A model generated the notes under the pieces. It saw only the letters and a program-made list of their open reading frames with translations, had not been told where the DNA came from and made no database searches. This document shows positions 29,959 through 39,305 of a stretch of DNA of 64,000 nucleotides, one piece after another. The position numbers and the translations under genes are program-made. The DNA is from Streptomyces sp. MNU76 (GTDB lineage: Bacteria; Actinomycetota; Actinomycetes; Streptomycetales; Streptomycetaceae). Position 1 is the stretch's first letter. The number at the start of each line of letters is the position of its first letter. The stretch is from contig NZ_JAJKLK010000006.1 of assembly GCF_020982545.1 (NCBI RefSeq), positions 248,001 to 312,000 on the forward strand, written 5' to 3'.

Positions 29959-31314
29959 TCACGGGGTTCGCTCGGGCGCGGTCTTCGCGCCCGGCACCGG
30001 GTACCCGCCCTCGGCGCCGTGAAGACCGTGAGCGGGGTGAGGGCCGTGGGCCGGGTGAGGACCGTGAGTGGGGCGGGGACCGTGACCGTTGGTGGAGTGC
30101 GGAGCGTGGGTCGTGATGTCTCGGCGGCGGGCCAGGTACAGGACGACGGCCGCGTAGAGGACGACCAGCGGGACGTCGACGGCCAGCATCAGCCCGCCCA
30201 TGTCGGCGGCCGTCTCGTCCGTCGCGAGGCCCCCGGCGAGCGCGGCCATGAAACCCATGGCGAGGAGGTTGTTGAGGACGTGCAGGGCGATCGCCGCTTC
30301 GAGGCCGCCCGTGCGGACGGTCAGCAGGCCCGCGACGAGGCCGAACACCACCAGGTCGACGAAGCCCCAGGGTGTGCCCCAGCCGTGCGCGGCGGCGAAG
30401 AGCACCGCCTGGGGTGCGAGCGCGATCCACGGTGAGCGGAACCAGGTTCCGACCGCCTGGGTCAGCCAGCCACGGAACACGTACTCCTCGGCCGCCGCCT
30501 GGAACGGGACGAGCAGGCAGACGGTCGCGAGGCCGAGCAGGAACGGGGACAGCCCGGCCCAGGTCATCTCCTGACCACCGCCCTCGGGGGCGGGCAGGAG
30601 CAGGGATATGCCCAGGATGGCGGCGGACACGGGGAGCGCGACCGTGAGGCACAGCCCCAGCCAGCGCCACCGCAGGGCGCCCGTCACCGACGAGACCGTG
30701 CCGACCGGGCGGCGCTGGGTCCACCGGGCGGCCAGCAGCACCACGGGGATGCACAGGGCGAGGGAGAGCAGGGCCAGGGCGGTGTCGCCGGTCCCGCCCC
30801 AGAGGACGTTGCCGTCGCCGTCGCGGGGGCGGTCGAGGACCGCGCCGACGATCTCGGAACCGGCGAACACGGCGAAGGCGGCGAGGACCGCACCACAGAG
30901 CACGACAAGGGTCCCCAGCAAGGGCCGCCACCACCCACGCACACCGGCCGCCAGGGCCATCCGGTGGTAAGGGAGGGGCGGGCCGGGGGCGCGGGGACCG
31001 GGGGCGGATACCAGGGCAGGGTGTGACGGGGGTTGGGGTGGGAGCTGGGGTGAGGGTGGGGGTGAGAGTACGGGTGGGGGTACGGGTGCGGGTTGCCGTG
31101 CGGCAACGGGGTCCCGGCGCGGCCGGGTCGCCGGGCGCGGACAGGCTCCCGTACCCCGGCGGGCTCGCCTGCGCGGCCGACCCCCGCCCACGGCCGAACT
31201 CCCGCCCGCAGCCGGACCCGCCTCCCCGGCCGGACTGCCGTACACCGGCACAATCCCCTCCCCGGTGGGCAGTTGCCGCGGATCGCCGTTGTCGAAGGTG
31301 TGCCTCGTCGCCAT
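29959..31314 (-). CDS. CPBP-family intramembrane metalloprotease
   Basis: 451 residues. A Pro/Arg-rich cytosolic N-terminal region of about 120 residues precedes at least seven hydrophobic helices. The catalytic motifs are AAEEYVFRG (EExxxR), FAAAHGWGT (first His) and LHVLNNL (HxxxN). The C-terminal tail has His/Gly/Pro repeats (HGPHPAHGPHPAHG). CPBP (Abi) proteases cleave prenylated or membrane proteins; no bacteriocin gene lies adjacent. The ATG at 31314 (MATRHTFDNG) was chosen over one 78 nt upstream. Confidence 0.85.
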   Translation of the reverse strand: MATRHTFDNGDPRQLPTGEGIVPVYGSPAGEAGPAAGGSSAVGGGRPRRRARRGTGACPRPATRPRRDPVAARQPAPVPPPVLSPPPSPQLPPQPPSHPALVSAPGPRAPGPPLPYHRMALAAGVRGWWRPLLGTLVVLCGAVLAAFAVFAGSEIVGAVLDRPRDGDGNVLWGGTGDTALALLSLALCIPVVLLAARWTQRRPVGTVSSVTGALRWRWLGLCLTVALPVSAAILGISLLLPAPEGGGQEMTWAGLSPFLLGLATVCLLVPFQAAAEEYVFRGWLTQAVGTWFRSPWIALAPQAVLFAAAHGWGTPWGFVDLVVFGLVAGLLTVRTGGLEAAIALHVLNNLLAMGFMAALAGGLATDETAADMGGLMLAVDVPLVVLYAAVVLYLARRRDITTHAPHSTNGHGPRPTHGPHPAHGPHPAHGLHGAEGGYPVPGAKTAPERTP

Positions 31315-31415
31315 ACGCAGAAGCATTCCCGGCGGCGGTCGGCTCCGCGTCGGCCGTGGGCACGACCCCCGTCTCCAACCTGGGATAGGCACCGCCCCGC
31401 CACCGGGCCGAAAGT

Positions 31416-33558
31416 ATGATCGACCGCATCATGGGGCACCTACGGAACTGGCTGCTGCCGGCACTGCTGGCGGTCGCGCAGCTGTCCGCCTGGCCGGGGC
31501 TCCCGCTCGCACACGGCGAGACGGTGGAGGCGGTGCCGCTCGCCGTCGGCCTGACCGTGACCGTCGCGGCCACCGCCGTCCTGGGGGCGCGCCGACGCTT
31601 CCCCGTCGCCACCGCGCTCACCATCGAAGCCGTGTCGACCGCCGGGTTCGTCCTACCGGACCGCGCGCTGATCGCCGCCGCCGTGGCAGGCGTGGTCGCG
31701 CTGTACTCGGTGGCCGTACGGCGCCCGGCCCGCGCCGCCGTCCTCGTCGCGTCCGCACTGGTCGTCTCGGGAACGGTCCGCGCCCTACTGCTGTACGACT
31801 CCCCCGTGGACGTGGGCGGCGAGGCGCTGGCCGGCGTCGTGGTCTACGCGGGAACGGTGGGCGCCGGCCGCAGCCGCCGCCGCTGGCTCGCCGGACGGCG
31901 GGCCGCCGAACGGGAACTGGCGCGGGCCGAGGCCGTACGCGTCACCGCGGCCACCACGGAACGCCACCGGCTCGCCCGTGAACTGCACGACGTCAGCGCG
32001 CACCACCTCACCTCCGTCGTGGTCACCGCGAACGCCGCCCGTCACGTCGGCGACCGCAACCCGCAACTGACCGCCGACGCCCTGCGGTTGGCGGCGGAGG
32101 CCGGGCGCGAGACCGTCGCCGCGCTGAACCGGCTCGTCACGGTGATGCGGAGTTCGGCGGCCGACGAGGAGAGCCCCCTCGCGGAGCGCGTCGCCGAACT
32201 CGTGGCGGGATGCGTGCGCCTGGGCCAACGCGTCGACGTGAGCATCGCTCCCGGCACGGCCGACCTGACGGGACCGCCCGCCGAGGCCGCCTTCGGCATC
32301 GCCCGCGAGGCCCTCACCAACACGCTGCGCTACGCCCCCGGGGCGACGGTACGCGTGGTGATCCGCGACGACGCCGGAACACTGGACATCCTGGTGGAGG
32401 ACGACGGCACACCCCCACCAGCGGCAGACACACCAACGACCGGCACACCAACGGCAGACGCGCCCGCCGCGGACACACCAACGACCGGCGCCCCACCGCC
32501 CCTCACCACTCCGGCGGCTCCCGCCCCGGCGACACATCCCGGCACGACCGCGGCCCCCACCGTCACCGCCGCCCCCACCCCCATCGGCACCCCGGCGGGG
32601 CGCGCCAGCAGCGCGAGGGCTGGGAGCCGGGAGCGGCACCGCCGGGATGCGGGATCGGGCCGCCGGGCTCGGCGGGACCCTCGTGGCAGGGCCCCGCGCG
32701 GACGCTCCGGGGTGGTCGGTGCGGGCCCGGCTGCCGCGGCCCCCGACCGGCGCGGGCATCAACTCGGTCCTGCCGCGCTGGAGTTGGACCGACGCGACGA
32801 CCGTACTGGCCCTCGCGGCGCTGCCCGTCGCCGCCGTCCTCATCGAGCGGCCCGCCGCCACCGCCACCGCCCTCCTGCCCGCCGTCCTCCACGCGCTGCC
32901 CCTGCTGTGGCGGCGCCGGGCCCCGTGGACCGTTCTTCTCCTCGTGCTGGCCACCGCCTGGATCCCGGCGGCCTGTCTCGCGCTCGGGCTGCTGCCGGCG
33001 AACGTGGCCTGGGCGCTGACCGTGGCGGGGGCCTGCGCGGACTGTGTCGCCCTGCACGCGGTCGCGGCCTTCGCGGGACCCCCCGGCCGCACCTGGCCGG
33101 CGATCGGACCGATGGCCGCCGGTCTCGCGTCGACGACGGTGACGCTGGACGCGCTGGACGGCTTCGACACGGCCGGGGCGGACGACCTCGGGCTCTGGTT
33201 CGGTGTCTTCCTCACCGTCGTCCTCATGCTGCCCCTGGCCCTGCTGATGGCCGGCGTGTGGGGCTCGGGCGTGTTCGTCCGCAGGCGGCGCGAGCGCGTC
33301 ACCCGGCGCGAGGACGGCGCGTTGACGGCGGTGGTGTGGTCCGCCGTCGCCGAGGCGCACGAGGAACGGCAGCGGATCGCCGCCGAGTTGCGTCAGGCCG
33401 TGCTCCACCACGCGCACGAGGTGGTGGCCCACGCCGAACGCGACGACCTCGACGGCGCCGCGCGGCAGGCCAGAGCCGGCCTCGCCGCGATGCGCGAACT
33501 CCTGGCCGTCCTGAAGGGGACGACCGGTCCCGTCCTGGAAGGGACGCCCGGCCCCTGA
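31416..33558 (+). pseudogene. Sensor histidine kinase split by a frameshift
   Basis: The first frame (31416 to about 32610) has four or five membrane helices, the HisKA_3 H-box ERHRLARELHDVSAHHLTSV and the N-box GIAREALTNTLRYAPG, then a Thr/Pro/Ala linker. The G-box appears only in another frame (RGLGAGSGTAGMRDRAAGLG), which goes on through a second membrane block to 33558. The frames meet cleanly at agcagcgcgaggg near 32611, where loss of one cg from a gcgcg run explains the shift. Intact, it would be a NarL-type two-component kinase of about 710 residues. No response regulator gene is adjacent. Confidence 0.75.
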
Positions 33559-33584
33559 CGGCGACGCGGTGCCGGGGGCCCGGT

Positions 33585-33797
33585 TCAGCCCTCGGCCCGC
33601 TCGGCGAGCGTGTGGGCCACGAGCGCGTTGGCGTGGCCGTGCCCGAGACCGTGCTCGCTCTTCAGCCAGGCGACGAGTTCCATGTGCCTGGTCAGCGGCG
33701 AGGACCGGATCAGCTCCTTCCACTCCGCGACCGGACGGCCGTACTTCTTCTCGATCGAGGGAAAGTAGCTCGCGGGGCCCTTCACGGGTGCGGTCAT
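33585..33797 (-). CDS. DUF4287 small protein
   Basis: 70 residues. KGPASYFPSIEKKYGRPVAE, with WKELIRSSPL and HMELVAWLKSEHGLGHGHAN, is the full DUF4287 pattern (also part of DUF5655-type proteins). The ATG at 33797 follows ggagagg. It ends 26 bp from the histidine-kinase stop and is convergent with it. Unknown function; probably a small nucleic-acid or protein-binding helical domain. Confidence 0.85.
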   Translation of the reverse strand: MTAPVKGPASYFPSIEKKYGRPVAEWKELIRSSPLTRHMELVAWLKSEHGLGHGHANALVAHTLAERAEG

Positions 33798-33954
33798 GGC
33801 GGTCGTGTCCTCTCCTGTCCTGCGGGTCTTCGCAGGTGATGTGTCCTGCGGTCGTCGTAGGTCATGACCGGCGGGGACAGGAGAAGTCATCGACGCCCCG
33901 GTGTGACCCGGGCCACACCGGATCAGTCCCGGTCCGGACCGGTCCCGGTCCGGA

Positions 33955-35043
33955 TCACTTGAGGTCTTCGGCCGTGTAGTAGTCGCTGCCGAGCAGGACG
34001 TACTCGTAGTTGGACTTGTCGACGCTGATCGGCTGGAGCAGATACGCGGGCACGGCCTTGACGCCGTTCTTGTACGAGCGCCGGTTGTTGAGCTCCGGTG
34101 TCTCGCCGTTGAGGATGTCGTCGGCCATCTTCGCGGCGACCTCGGCGAGTTGGCGGAGGTCCTTGTAGATGGTCTGCGACTGCTCGCCCGCGACGATCGA
34201 CCTCACCGAGGCCAGTTCGGCGTCCTGGCCGGTGATGACGGGGACGGGGTTGCCGGCGGCGCCGTAGCCGTCCGCCTTCAGGGCGTTCAGGACGCCGATG
34301 GAGATGCCGTCGTACGGCGAGAGCACCGCGTCGACCTTCTCGGTCCCGTACGACGCGGTGAGCAGCTTGGTCATGCGCTTCTGCGCGGTCGGCCCGTCCC
34401 AGCGCAGCGTGGTGATCCGGTCCAGCTCGGTCTGACCGGACCGGACCACCAACTGCTTGTTGTCCAGGTACGGCTGGAGGAGGTGCATCGCGCCGTCGTA
34501 GAAGTACTTGGTGTTGTTGTCGTCGGGGGAACCGGCGAACAGCTCGATGTTGAACGGGCCCTTGCCCTCGTCGAGGCCGAGCTTGTCGATGATGTGCCGG
34601 GCCTGGAGCCGGCCGACCTGCTCGTTGTCGAAGGAGACGTAGTAGTCGACGTCCTTGGTGCCGAGGATGAGCCGGTCGTAGGAGATCACCGGGATCTCCG
34701 CGGCGGCGGCCTTCTTGAGCACACCGCCCAGGGACTTGTTGTCGATGGCCGCGACGATGAGGGCGTCGACACGCTGCTCGACCAGTTTCTCGATCTGCGA
34801 CACCTGGGCCTTCGGGTCGTCGTCGCCGTAGACCAGTTTGGTCTTGTACCCCTTGGCCTCCAGGTCCTCCACGACGCTCTTGCCGTCGGTGAGCCAGCGC
34901 TCGGAGGCCCGGGTCGGCATGGCGATACCGATCGTGCCGCCCCCGGAAGCGGCCTCGCCGGCCTCGCCGCCGCAGGCGGACACGGTGAGAGCGAGGGAGG
35001 TCGCTCCGGCGAGGGCTGCGAGGACGGCTCTTCGGTTACGCAT
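33955..35043 (-). CDS. Sugar ABC transporter substrate-binding lipoprotein (ChvE/XylF-like), orphan
   Basis: 362 residues. The signal peptide ends in the lipobox LTVSAC. The type I binding-protein fold is clear: IGIAMPTRASERWLTDGKSV, DALIVAAIDNKSLGGVLKKA, PVISYDRLI, then VDAVLSPYDGISIGVLNALK and GQDAELASVRSIVAGEQSQT. The family binds xylose, galactose or arabinose-type sugars. No ATPase or permease gene adjoins it, so it must work with components elsewhere or act as a sensor. ATG 35043 has gggaa at 9 nt; ATG 35052 is the alternative. Confidence 0.88.
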   Translation of the reverse strand: MRNRRAVLAALAGATSLALTVSACGGEAGEAASGGGTIGIAMPTRASERWLTDGKSVVEDLEAKGYKTKLVYGDDDPKAQVSQIEKLVEQRVDALIVAAIDNKSLGGVLKKAAAAEIPVISYDRLILGTKDVDYYVSFDNEQVGRLQARHIIDKLGLDEGKGPFNIELFAGSPDDNNTKYFYDGAMHLLQPYLDNKQLVVRSGQTELDRITTLRWDGPTAQKRMTKLLTASYGTEKVDAVLSPYDGISIGVLNALKADGYGAAGNPVPVITGQDAELASVRSIVAGEQSQTIYKDLRQLAEVAAKMADDILNGETPELNNRRSYKNGVKAVPAYLLQPISVDKSNYEYVLLGSDYYTAEDLK

Positions 35044-35515
35044 GGTGGTCATTTCCCGTTCTGGTCGTCGTGGGGGGCAGGGTGACGGCGCGACGGACGA
35101 CCGCGGGAGGGCGGCGGAGCCGATCGGGTGGCCCCGGGGAACATCCGCTCCACGGCCGGGCGGACCATCCGCTCCACGGCCGGGCGGACCAGGGGAGGCC
35201 GGCCGGGTCGTCGGGGGTTCGCCACACGGCGGCTGTTCCGAACCCGCTGCCGGAGCGCGCCGCCGCACGGGTCGGGCCGCGTCTCGCCGCTCCGACCACG
35301 TGGGTGCTGCTTCTTCCGGTGATACGCGGGCACGTGCCTTTCAACCGTTCGAAATCTCGTCACATGGCCGGAATGCTGGCGAGACATTAGAAGGGGATGC
35401 ACAGGGTGTCAACGGAACGAACACGAATGGTTGCAGAGGCCTGCGGGGTGGGTGGGACGGTTGGGGCGCACCCACCCAAACTGCCGTTCCGCGGCCGCGC
35501 CCGTGGATGCGCCGG
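35044..35515. other. Intergenic region with a 24-bp tandem repeat
   Basis: About 470 bp upstream of the sugar-binding lipoprotein, probably its promoter and leader. catccgctccacggccgggc begins two exact 24-bp copies at 35142-35165 and 35166-35189. The AT-richer part around 35335-35400 (cgttcgaaatctcgtcacatg) is the most promoter-like. No gene is visible. Confidence 0.5.
35142..35189. repeat. 24-bp perfect tandem duplication
   Basis: Two exact head-to-tail copies (35142-35165 and 35166-35189) in the leader or promoter region of the sugar-binding lipoprotein gene. Confidence 0.9.
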
Positions 35516-36232
35516 TCAGGGGCGGTAGGCCGCGCGGTTGTGGTAAGTGACCTTGCCGGCGGGGAGCTTGGTGGGGGCGAAGAGCTGGTCGACCGTGACG
35601 AAGTGGAAGCCGCGGGCCTTGAGGGCCTTGATGATGCCGGGCACCGCGTCGACCGTCGTCCGGTGGATGTCGTGCATGAGGACGATGTCGCCGGGCCTGG
35701 TCTCGGCGTTGACGTACTTCACGAGCCGGGCCGTGTCCTTGTACTTCCAGTCGAGGGTGTCGACGCTCCAGTGCACCAGCGGTCGCCCGGCGGCCGAGCG
35801 CACGGTCGCGTTGTGGGCGCCGTAGGGGGCGCGGAAGGTGGTGGGTTTCGTGCCGGTCGCCTGCTTGATCGCCGTGTCCGTGCGGGAGAGCTGCGACTTG
35901 ACCTTCGCGGCGCTGAGCTTGGTCAGGTTCGCGTGGTCCCAGCTGTGGTTGCCTATCTGGTGGCCGGCCTGCGCCGCGGCGCGCACCGTCGCCGGGTTCT
36001 TCTGGACGTTGGTGCCGACGGCGTAGAACGTCGCTCTGACGTCACGGTCGTTGAGGATGCCCAGCAGCCGCCGGGTGTCCTTGACCGGTCCGTCGTCGAA
36101 GGTCAGGGCGACGCACTTCACCTTGCGGCAGTCGACGGCCTGGGGCGCGGCGGAGGCGGACGTGGCGGTGCCGACGAGCGTGGTGGCACCGAGGGCGGTG
36201 GTGACGGCCGAGATGACGAGGCGACGGTGCAT
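35516..36232 (-). CDS. Secreted polysaccharide deacetylase (NodB domain)
   Basis: 238 residues with a Sec signal (MHRRLVISAVTTALGATTLV, cleavage after SASA). NodB motifs: MT1 ALTFDDGP, MT2 HQIGNHSWDHANL (HxxxH), MT3 TTFRAPYG, MT4 WSVDTLDW, MT5 VLMHDIH. All metal-binding and catalytic residues are present, so it should be an active carbohydrate esterase family 4 enzyme on chitin-oligosaccharide, xylan or peptidoglycan. ATG 36232 has GGAGGA upstream. One Cys pair (DCRKVKC) probably forms a disulfide at the mature N terminus. Confidence 0.92.
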   Translation of the reverse strand: MHRRLVISAVTTALGATTLVGTATSASAAPQAVDCRKVKCVALTFDDGPVKDTRRLLGILNDRDVRATFYAVGTNVQKNPATVRAAAQAGHQIGNHSWDHANLTKLSAAKVKSQLSRTDTAIKQATGTKPTTFRAPYGAHNATVRSAAGRPLVHWSVDTLDWKYKDTARLVKYVNAETRPGDIVLMHDIHRTTVDAVPGIIKALKARGFHFVTVDQLFAPTKLPAGKVTYHNRAAYRP

Positions 36233-36485
36233 CGGGTCCTCCGGTGACGGTGAGCTTCCCTGGAATGTCCCTGAACTTCCCTTGCGGGCAACGGACTTCC
36301 TTGTAAGACGCATACGGCACGGCCTTGGATGTACGCGAAGGGCAGCACGATTCGGAGGGGTTCGCACCGGTTCGGGGCGCGCCTCGGACTTTCTCGGCGA
36401 CCACCCCTCAGATCTCGTCAACTCCCTTTGTTTACAAGGTCATTGGGAGGGGATGACCCGTTTGGGGCAGGGCTGGGGAGGGTGT

Positions 36486-38069
36486 ATGAAGTGGCGTCGT
36501 CGGCCGAAGTCCGGTGCCTCCGCGGGCGGCGCGAAGCCGGGGCCCGACCCCACGCGGGACGCCGGAGAGGCGGGCGAGGACGCCGACGCGGGACTCAGAC
36601 GGCGCGTGGGCGAGCTGTTCACCGAGGCTCAGCTGCTGATGCTCGACGGGCGGCCCGGCGAGGGCGTGGCGTTGCAGCAGGAGGCCCGGCGGCTGATGTA
36701 CGACCTGGTCGAGCGGAACCCGGCCGACCGCGCGGCCAAGGAGATGCTCGGCAGTGTGCTGTACGGCCTGGGCTCCACGCTGACCAGCGCGAACGAACCA
36801 GGACAGGCCCTCGACGCCCTCACGGAGTGCGCGGCCCTCTACGAGGAACTCGCCCAGCAGCCGGCCGGAGGTGGCGGGAACGCCGCGTCCGACGGGCGCG
36901 CCGCGTCCGACGGGCGCGCCGCGTCCGACATGGTTCCGCTCCTCGCCGACGTCCACGCGCGCAAGGCGCACGCGCTCAGCGTGCTGGGACACGGGGCGTC
37001 CGCCCTCGTCGAGTCGGACGAGGCGGTCATGACGTATCTGGGCCTCGGTGCCGACGCCACCGACAGCCCCCACCATCTCGACCTCGCCCGCGTGCTGAGC
37101 CTGAACGCGGGCGTGCTGTACAGCTTCGGCGACCGGGACCTCGCCGTCTGCTCGGCGGACTGGGCCGTCAGGTACTACCTGGCCAAGGGCGAGTCGATCA
37201 ACCGCGGCTCCCTCGCCGAGGCCGTCATGCACGGGCACTATCTGCGGGACGCAGCCGGCATCGCGGCCCGGATCCACACCGAGCAGGGCAGGCTCTCGAT
37301 CGCCGTCGGAGCCGGTGCGGCCCAGGTGCAGACCGCACGGGCCCTGGCCCAGTCGGACAGCCCGGACGACCGCACCCATCTGGCCTCCGCCCTCACCCGC
37401 CACGGCCTCGATCTGCGGGTCGCGGGCCGTACGGCCGAGGGCAACGAGCTCATCCGGGAGGCCCGGGGCATCGATCCCGCCGCAGAGGCCGACGCCACCC
37501 GGGAGTGGCAGTCGCTGACCGGCCGGAGTCCGGAGCGCGGCGGCAGGCGCACGATCGCGTCGTACTCGGCAGCGGTCGCCGCCGCGAGCCGGGTCCTCGG
37601 GGAGGACGCGGTGCCGGCGGTCCTGCACGACCTCGCGTTCGACCCGTCGGCCGGGGCCACGACCGTGACGCCGTCCCTGCGCTGCGAGCCGCAGACCGCC
37701 CCCGTCCTGGCGACCCTGTTCGCCGAGGCCGCCCTCGGTCTGCTGCGCGCCCCGGGCTCTGGCTCCGACAGCGCGGGCGCTGCCGGTGTCCTCGGGCTCC
37801 AGGCGCACTGCCTGTTCGCCTCGGCCTCCCGGGTCCAGGCCACGCTGATGCGCTCCCGGTTCCACGAGTTCGGCGGCACCTGGGCGCGGCTGCTGCTCGC
37901 CCTGATCGCCGCGTGCGAGGCCGACCCCGGGGATGCGGCGCTCGCGGAGGATCTGACGGGCTGGCTGGGCGGCGTCGCGCTGCGGCTCCAGCCGTTCACC
38001 CTCATCGACGGGGTGACCCGACGGCTGGTCGAGGAGTGCACCGCCCTCATCGACCGCCGGGGCGCCTGA
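36486..38069 (+). CDS. Large TPR-like helical-repeat protein
   Basis: 527 residues rich in helix pairs: ELFTEAQLLMLDGRPGEGVA, KEMLGSVLYGLGSTLTSANE, PGQALDALTECAALYEELAQ resemble tetratricopeptide units. No signal or membrane segment. A GRAASD hexapeptide repeat (residues about 133-148) is encoded by 18-bp tandem repeats. No enzymatic domain is recognised, and a scaffold or regulatory role is only a guess. It is divergent from the deacetylase gene, sharing a 250-bp intergenic region. Confidence 0.7.
   Translation: MKWRRRPKSGASAGGAKPGPDPTRDAGEAGEDADAGLRRRVGELFTEAQLLMLDGRPGEGVALQQEARRLMYDLVERNPADRAAKEMLGSVLYGLGSTLTSANEPGQALDALTECAALYEELAQQPAGGGGNAASDGRAASDGRAASDMVPLLADVHARKAHALSVLGHGASALVESDEAVMTYLGLGADATDSPHHLDLARVLSLNAGVLYSFGDRDLAVCSADWAVRYYLAKGESINRGSLAEAVMHGHYLRDAAGIAARIHTEQGRLSIAVGAGAAQVQTARALAQSDSPDDRTHLASALTRHGLDLRVAGRTAEGNELIREARGIDPAAEADATREWQSLTGRSPERGGRRTIASYSAAVAAASRVLGEDAVPAVLHDLAFDPSAGATTVTPSLRCEPQTAPVLATLFAEAALGLLRAPGSGSDSAGAAGVLGLQAHCLFASASRVQATLMRSRFHEFGGTWARLLLALIAACEADPGDAALAEDLTGWLGGVALRLQPFTLIDGVTRRLVEECTALIDRRGA
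36882..36929 (+). repeat. 18-bp coding tandem repeat
   Basis: gccgcgtccgacgggcgc occurs at 36882-36899 and 36900-36917, with a partial third copy to 36929, encoding GRAASD units in frame. Copy-number change would not shift the frame. Confidence 0.9.
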
Positions 38070-38301
38070 GAGCCGTACGGCGTGCCGAGCCGACGGGACA
38101 CGGGCCACGGCGCCCGGCACCGGCACCGGCACCGGCACCCGACAGATGCACGCAGGGCCGGACAGCCGACAGACACACGCGGGCCCGGCCCCGACGGATA
38201 CACGCAGGCCCGGGGAGCAGGTGCACGGGGCGTGGGAGCGCCTGACGGCATCCCTGCCGGACGCGTAGGAGTCAGGCGGAGCCCAGCTGACCCTGCGGTG
38301 C
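38070..38301. other. Gene-free region with degenerate repeats
   Basis: Contains a caccgg trinucleotide-like run and three imperfect copies of a unit resembling cgacagatacacgcaggcccgg (about 38139-38216). No gene is visible; it leads into the terminator between convergent genes. Confidence 0.45.
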
Positions 38302-38339
38302 GGGCCGTCCTTCCGCCCCCTCCGGCGGAAGGACGGCCC
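38302..38339. terminator. Bidirectional terminator
   Basis: Perfect 16-bp stem (gggccgtccttccgcc with ggcggaaggacggccc) and a 6-nt loop between the convergent TPR-like and secreted-protein genes. Confidence 0.85.
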
Positions 38340-38363
38340 CGGCGCTTCCCTGTGCCCGCCCGG

Positions 38364-38987
38364 TCAGTACAGCTTGTTGACGGCCGTGGTCGTGGTCTTC
38401 TTGAAGGCGGCCACGGGCGCGTCGGTGAAGTCGCCCATCTGCCCCCACTGGACGACGGTGACGGTGTTGCCGTCCCGCCCGACCGACATCAGGGCGACGT
38501 CGGTGGCGCCCCAGGACGTCTCGGTGTTCACGCCGCGGACGCGCGCGCCCTCCTCGACCGGCAGTGTGCCGAAGTCCCGGCCCTCGGCGTCGATGTCGGG
38601 CGAGCCCGCTTCCAGGCGGTCGGCGCAGGTGCGGAACAGGTCGTCGTAGTGCTTCGCCAGGCCCTTGGCCAGAGCGGGTGTGCTCGCCACGACGGTCAGC
38701 TGCACGGCGCCGGTGTCCACGTCGGTCCGGAACTCCCGGTGCCGGTAGTTGTAGGCGGGCACGTTCTCCGTGTGGAAGCAGAGGTCGAGCGCCGCCGGGA
38801 CCCCCTCGGCGACCGGCCCGGCGGTCCAGGACGACGACGGGTGCGGCGGCAGCTGGGACGCCGACAGGAACTTGGGCGCGGCGGCCTTCGTGGCGGCCCC
38901 GGCGGCCGGCGCCGTCAGCACCGAGCCCGCCGCGAGGGCGACGACGGCGAGGGCGGTGAGAGCGCTCGTACGGATGCGCAAGGACAT
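38364..38987 (-). CDS. Secreted protein of unknown function
   Basis: 207 residues with a Sec signal (SALTALAVVALAAGSVLTAP, cleavage after AGA). The mature part (KFLSASQLPPHPSSSWTAGP, LDLCFHTENVPAYNYRHREF, VVQWGQMGDFTDAPVAAFKK) looks like the PknH/sensor-type extracellular fold found in Streptomyces secreted proteins, with two Cys that could bridge. Enzymatic motifs are absent. The ATG at 38987 follows a gggggaac site. Monocistronic, with the strong terminator directly behind. Confidence 0.75.
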   Translation of the reverse strand: MSLRIRTSALTALAVVALAAGSVLTAPAAGAATKAAAPKFLSASQLPPHPSSSWTAGPVAEGVPAALDLCFHTENVPAYNYRHREFRTDVDTGAVQLTVVASTPALAKGLAKHYDDLFRTCADRLEAGSPDIDAEGRDFGTLPVEEGARVRGVNTETSWGATDVALMSVGRDGNTVTVVQWGQMGDFTDAPVAAFKKTTTTAVNKLY

Positions 38988-39305
38988 GGGTGTTCCCCCG
39001 TGAATGAGTGAGTGATGCCTGGGCTGAACGCCCCGAAGAGACCGGCTGGTCGGCCCGGCCCTGCTCGGTGCGACACCAAGAGCATCGGCGCCCCCGGCAA
39101 CCGAACGCAACAGCCACCGCCCCATCAAGCCCCCTGGAACCATCCCACCCCATTTGACCTGCGGATACGCGGATGCCTGGGATGGCTTCGCGGGCCCGTC
39201 GGGGCCATCGGAGGACGGGGGAACCCACGTCGCTGACGCCCTGCGCGTGGCCGAGTCACGCGGCACGCGGTTGCCCGAGCCGGAGGTGGACCCGCCCGCG
39301 GCGCG

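Noticed and set aside
29959..31624. Second minus-strand frame of 561 codons overlapping the CPBP gene
   Set aside because: It lacks the membrane helices and catalytic motifs present in the 29959-31314 frame.
36329..38245. Second plus-strand frame over the TPR-like gene
   Set aside because: Composition is Arg/Gly/Pro-dominated without helical periodicity; the 36486-38069 frame has the regular helix pattern and a better start.
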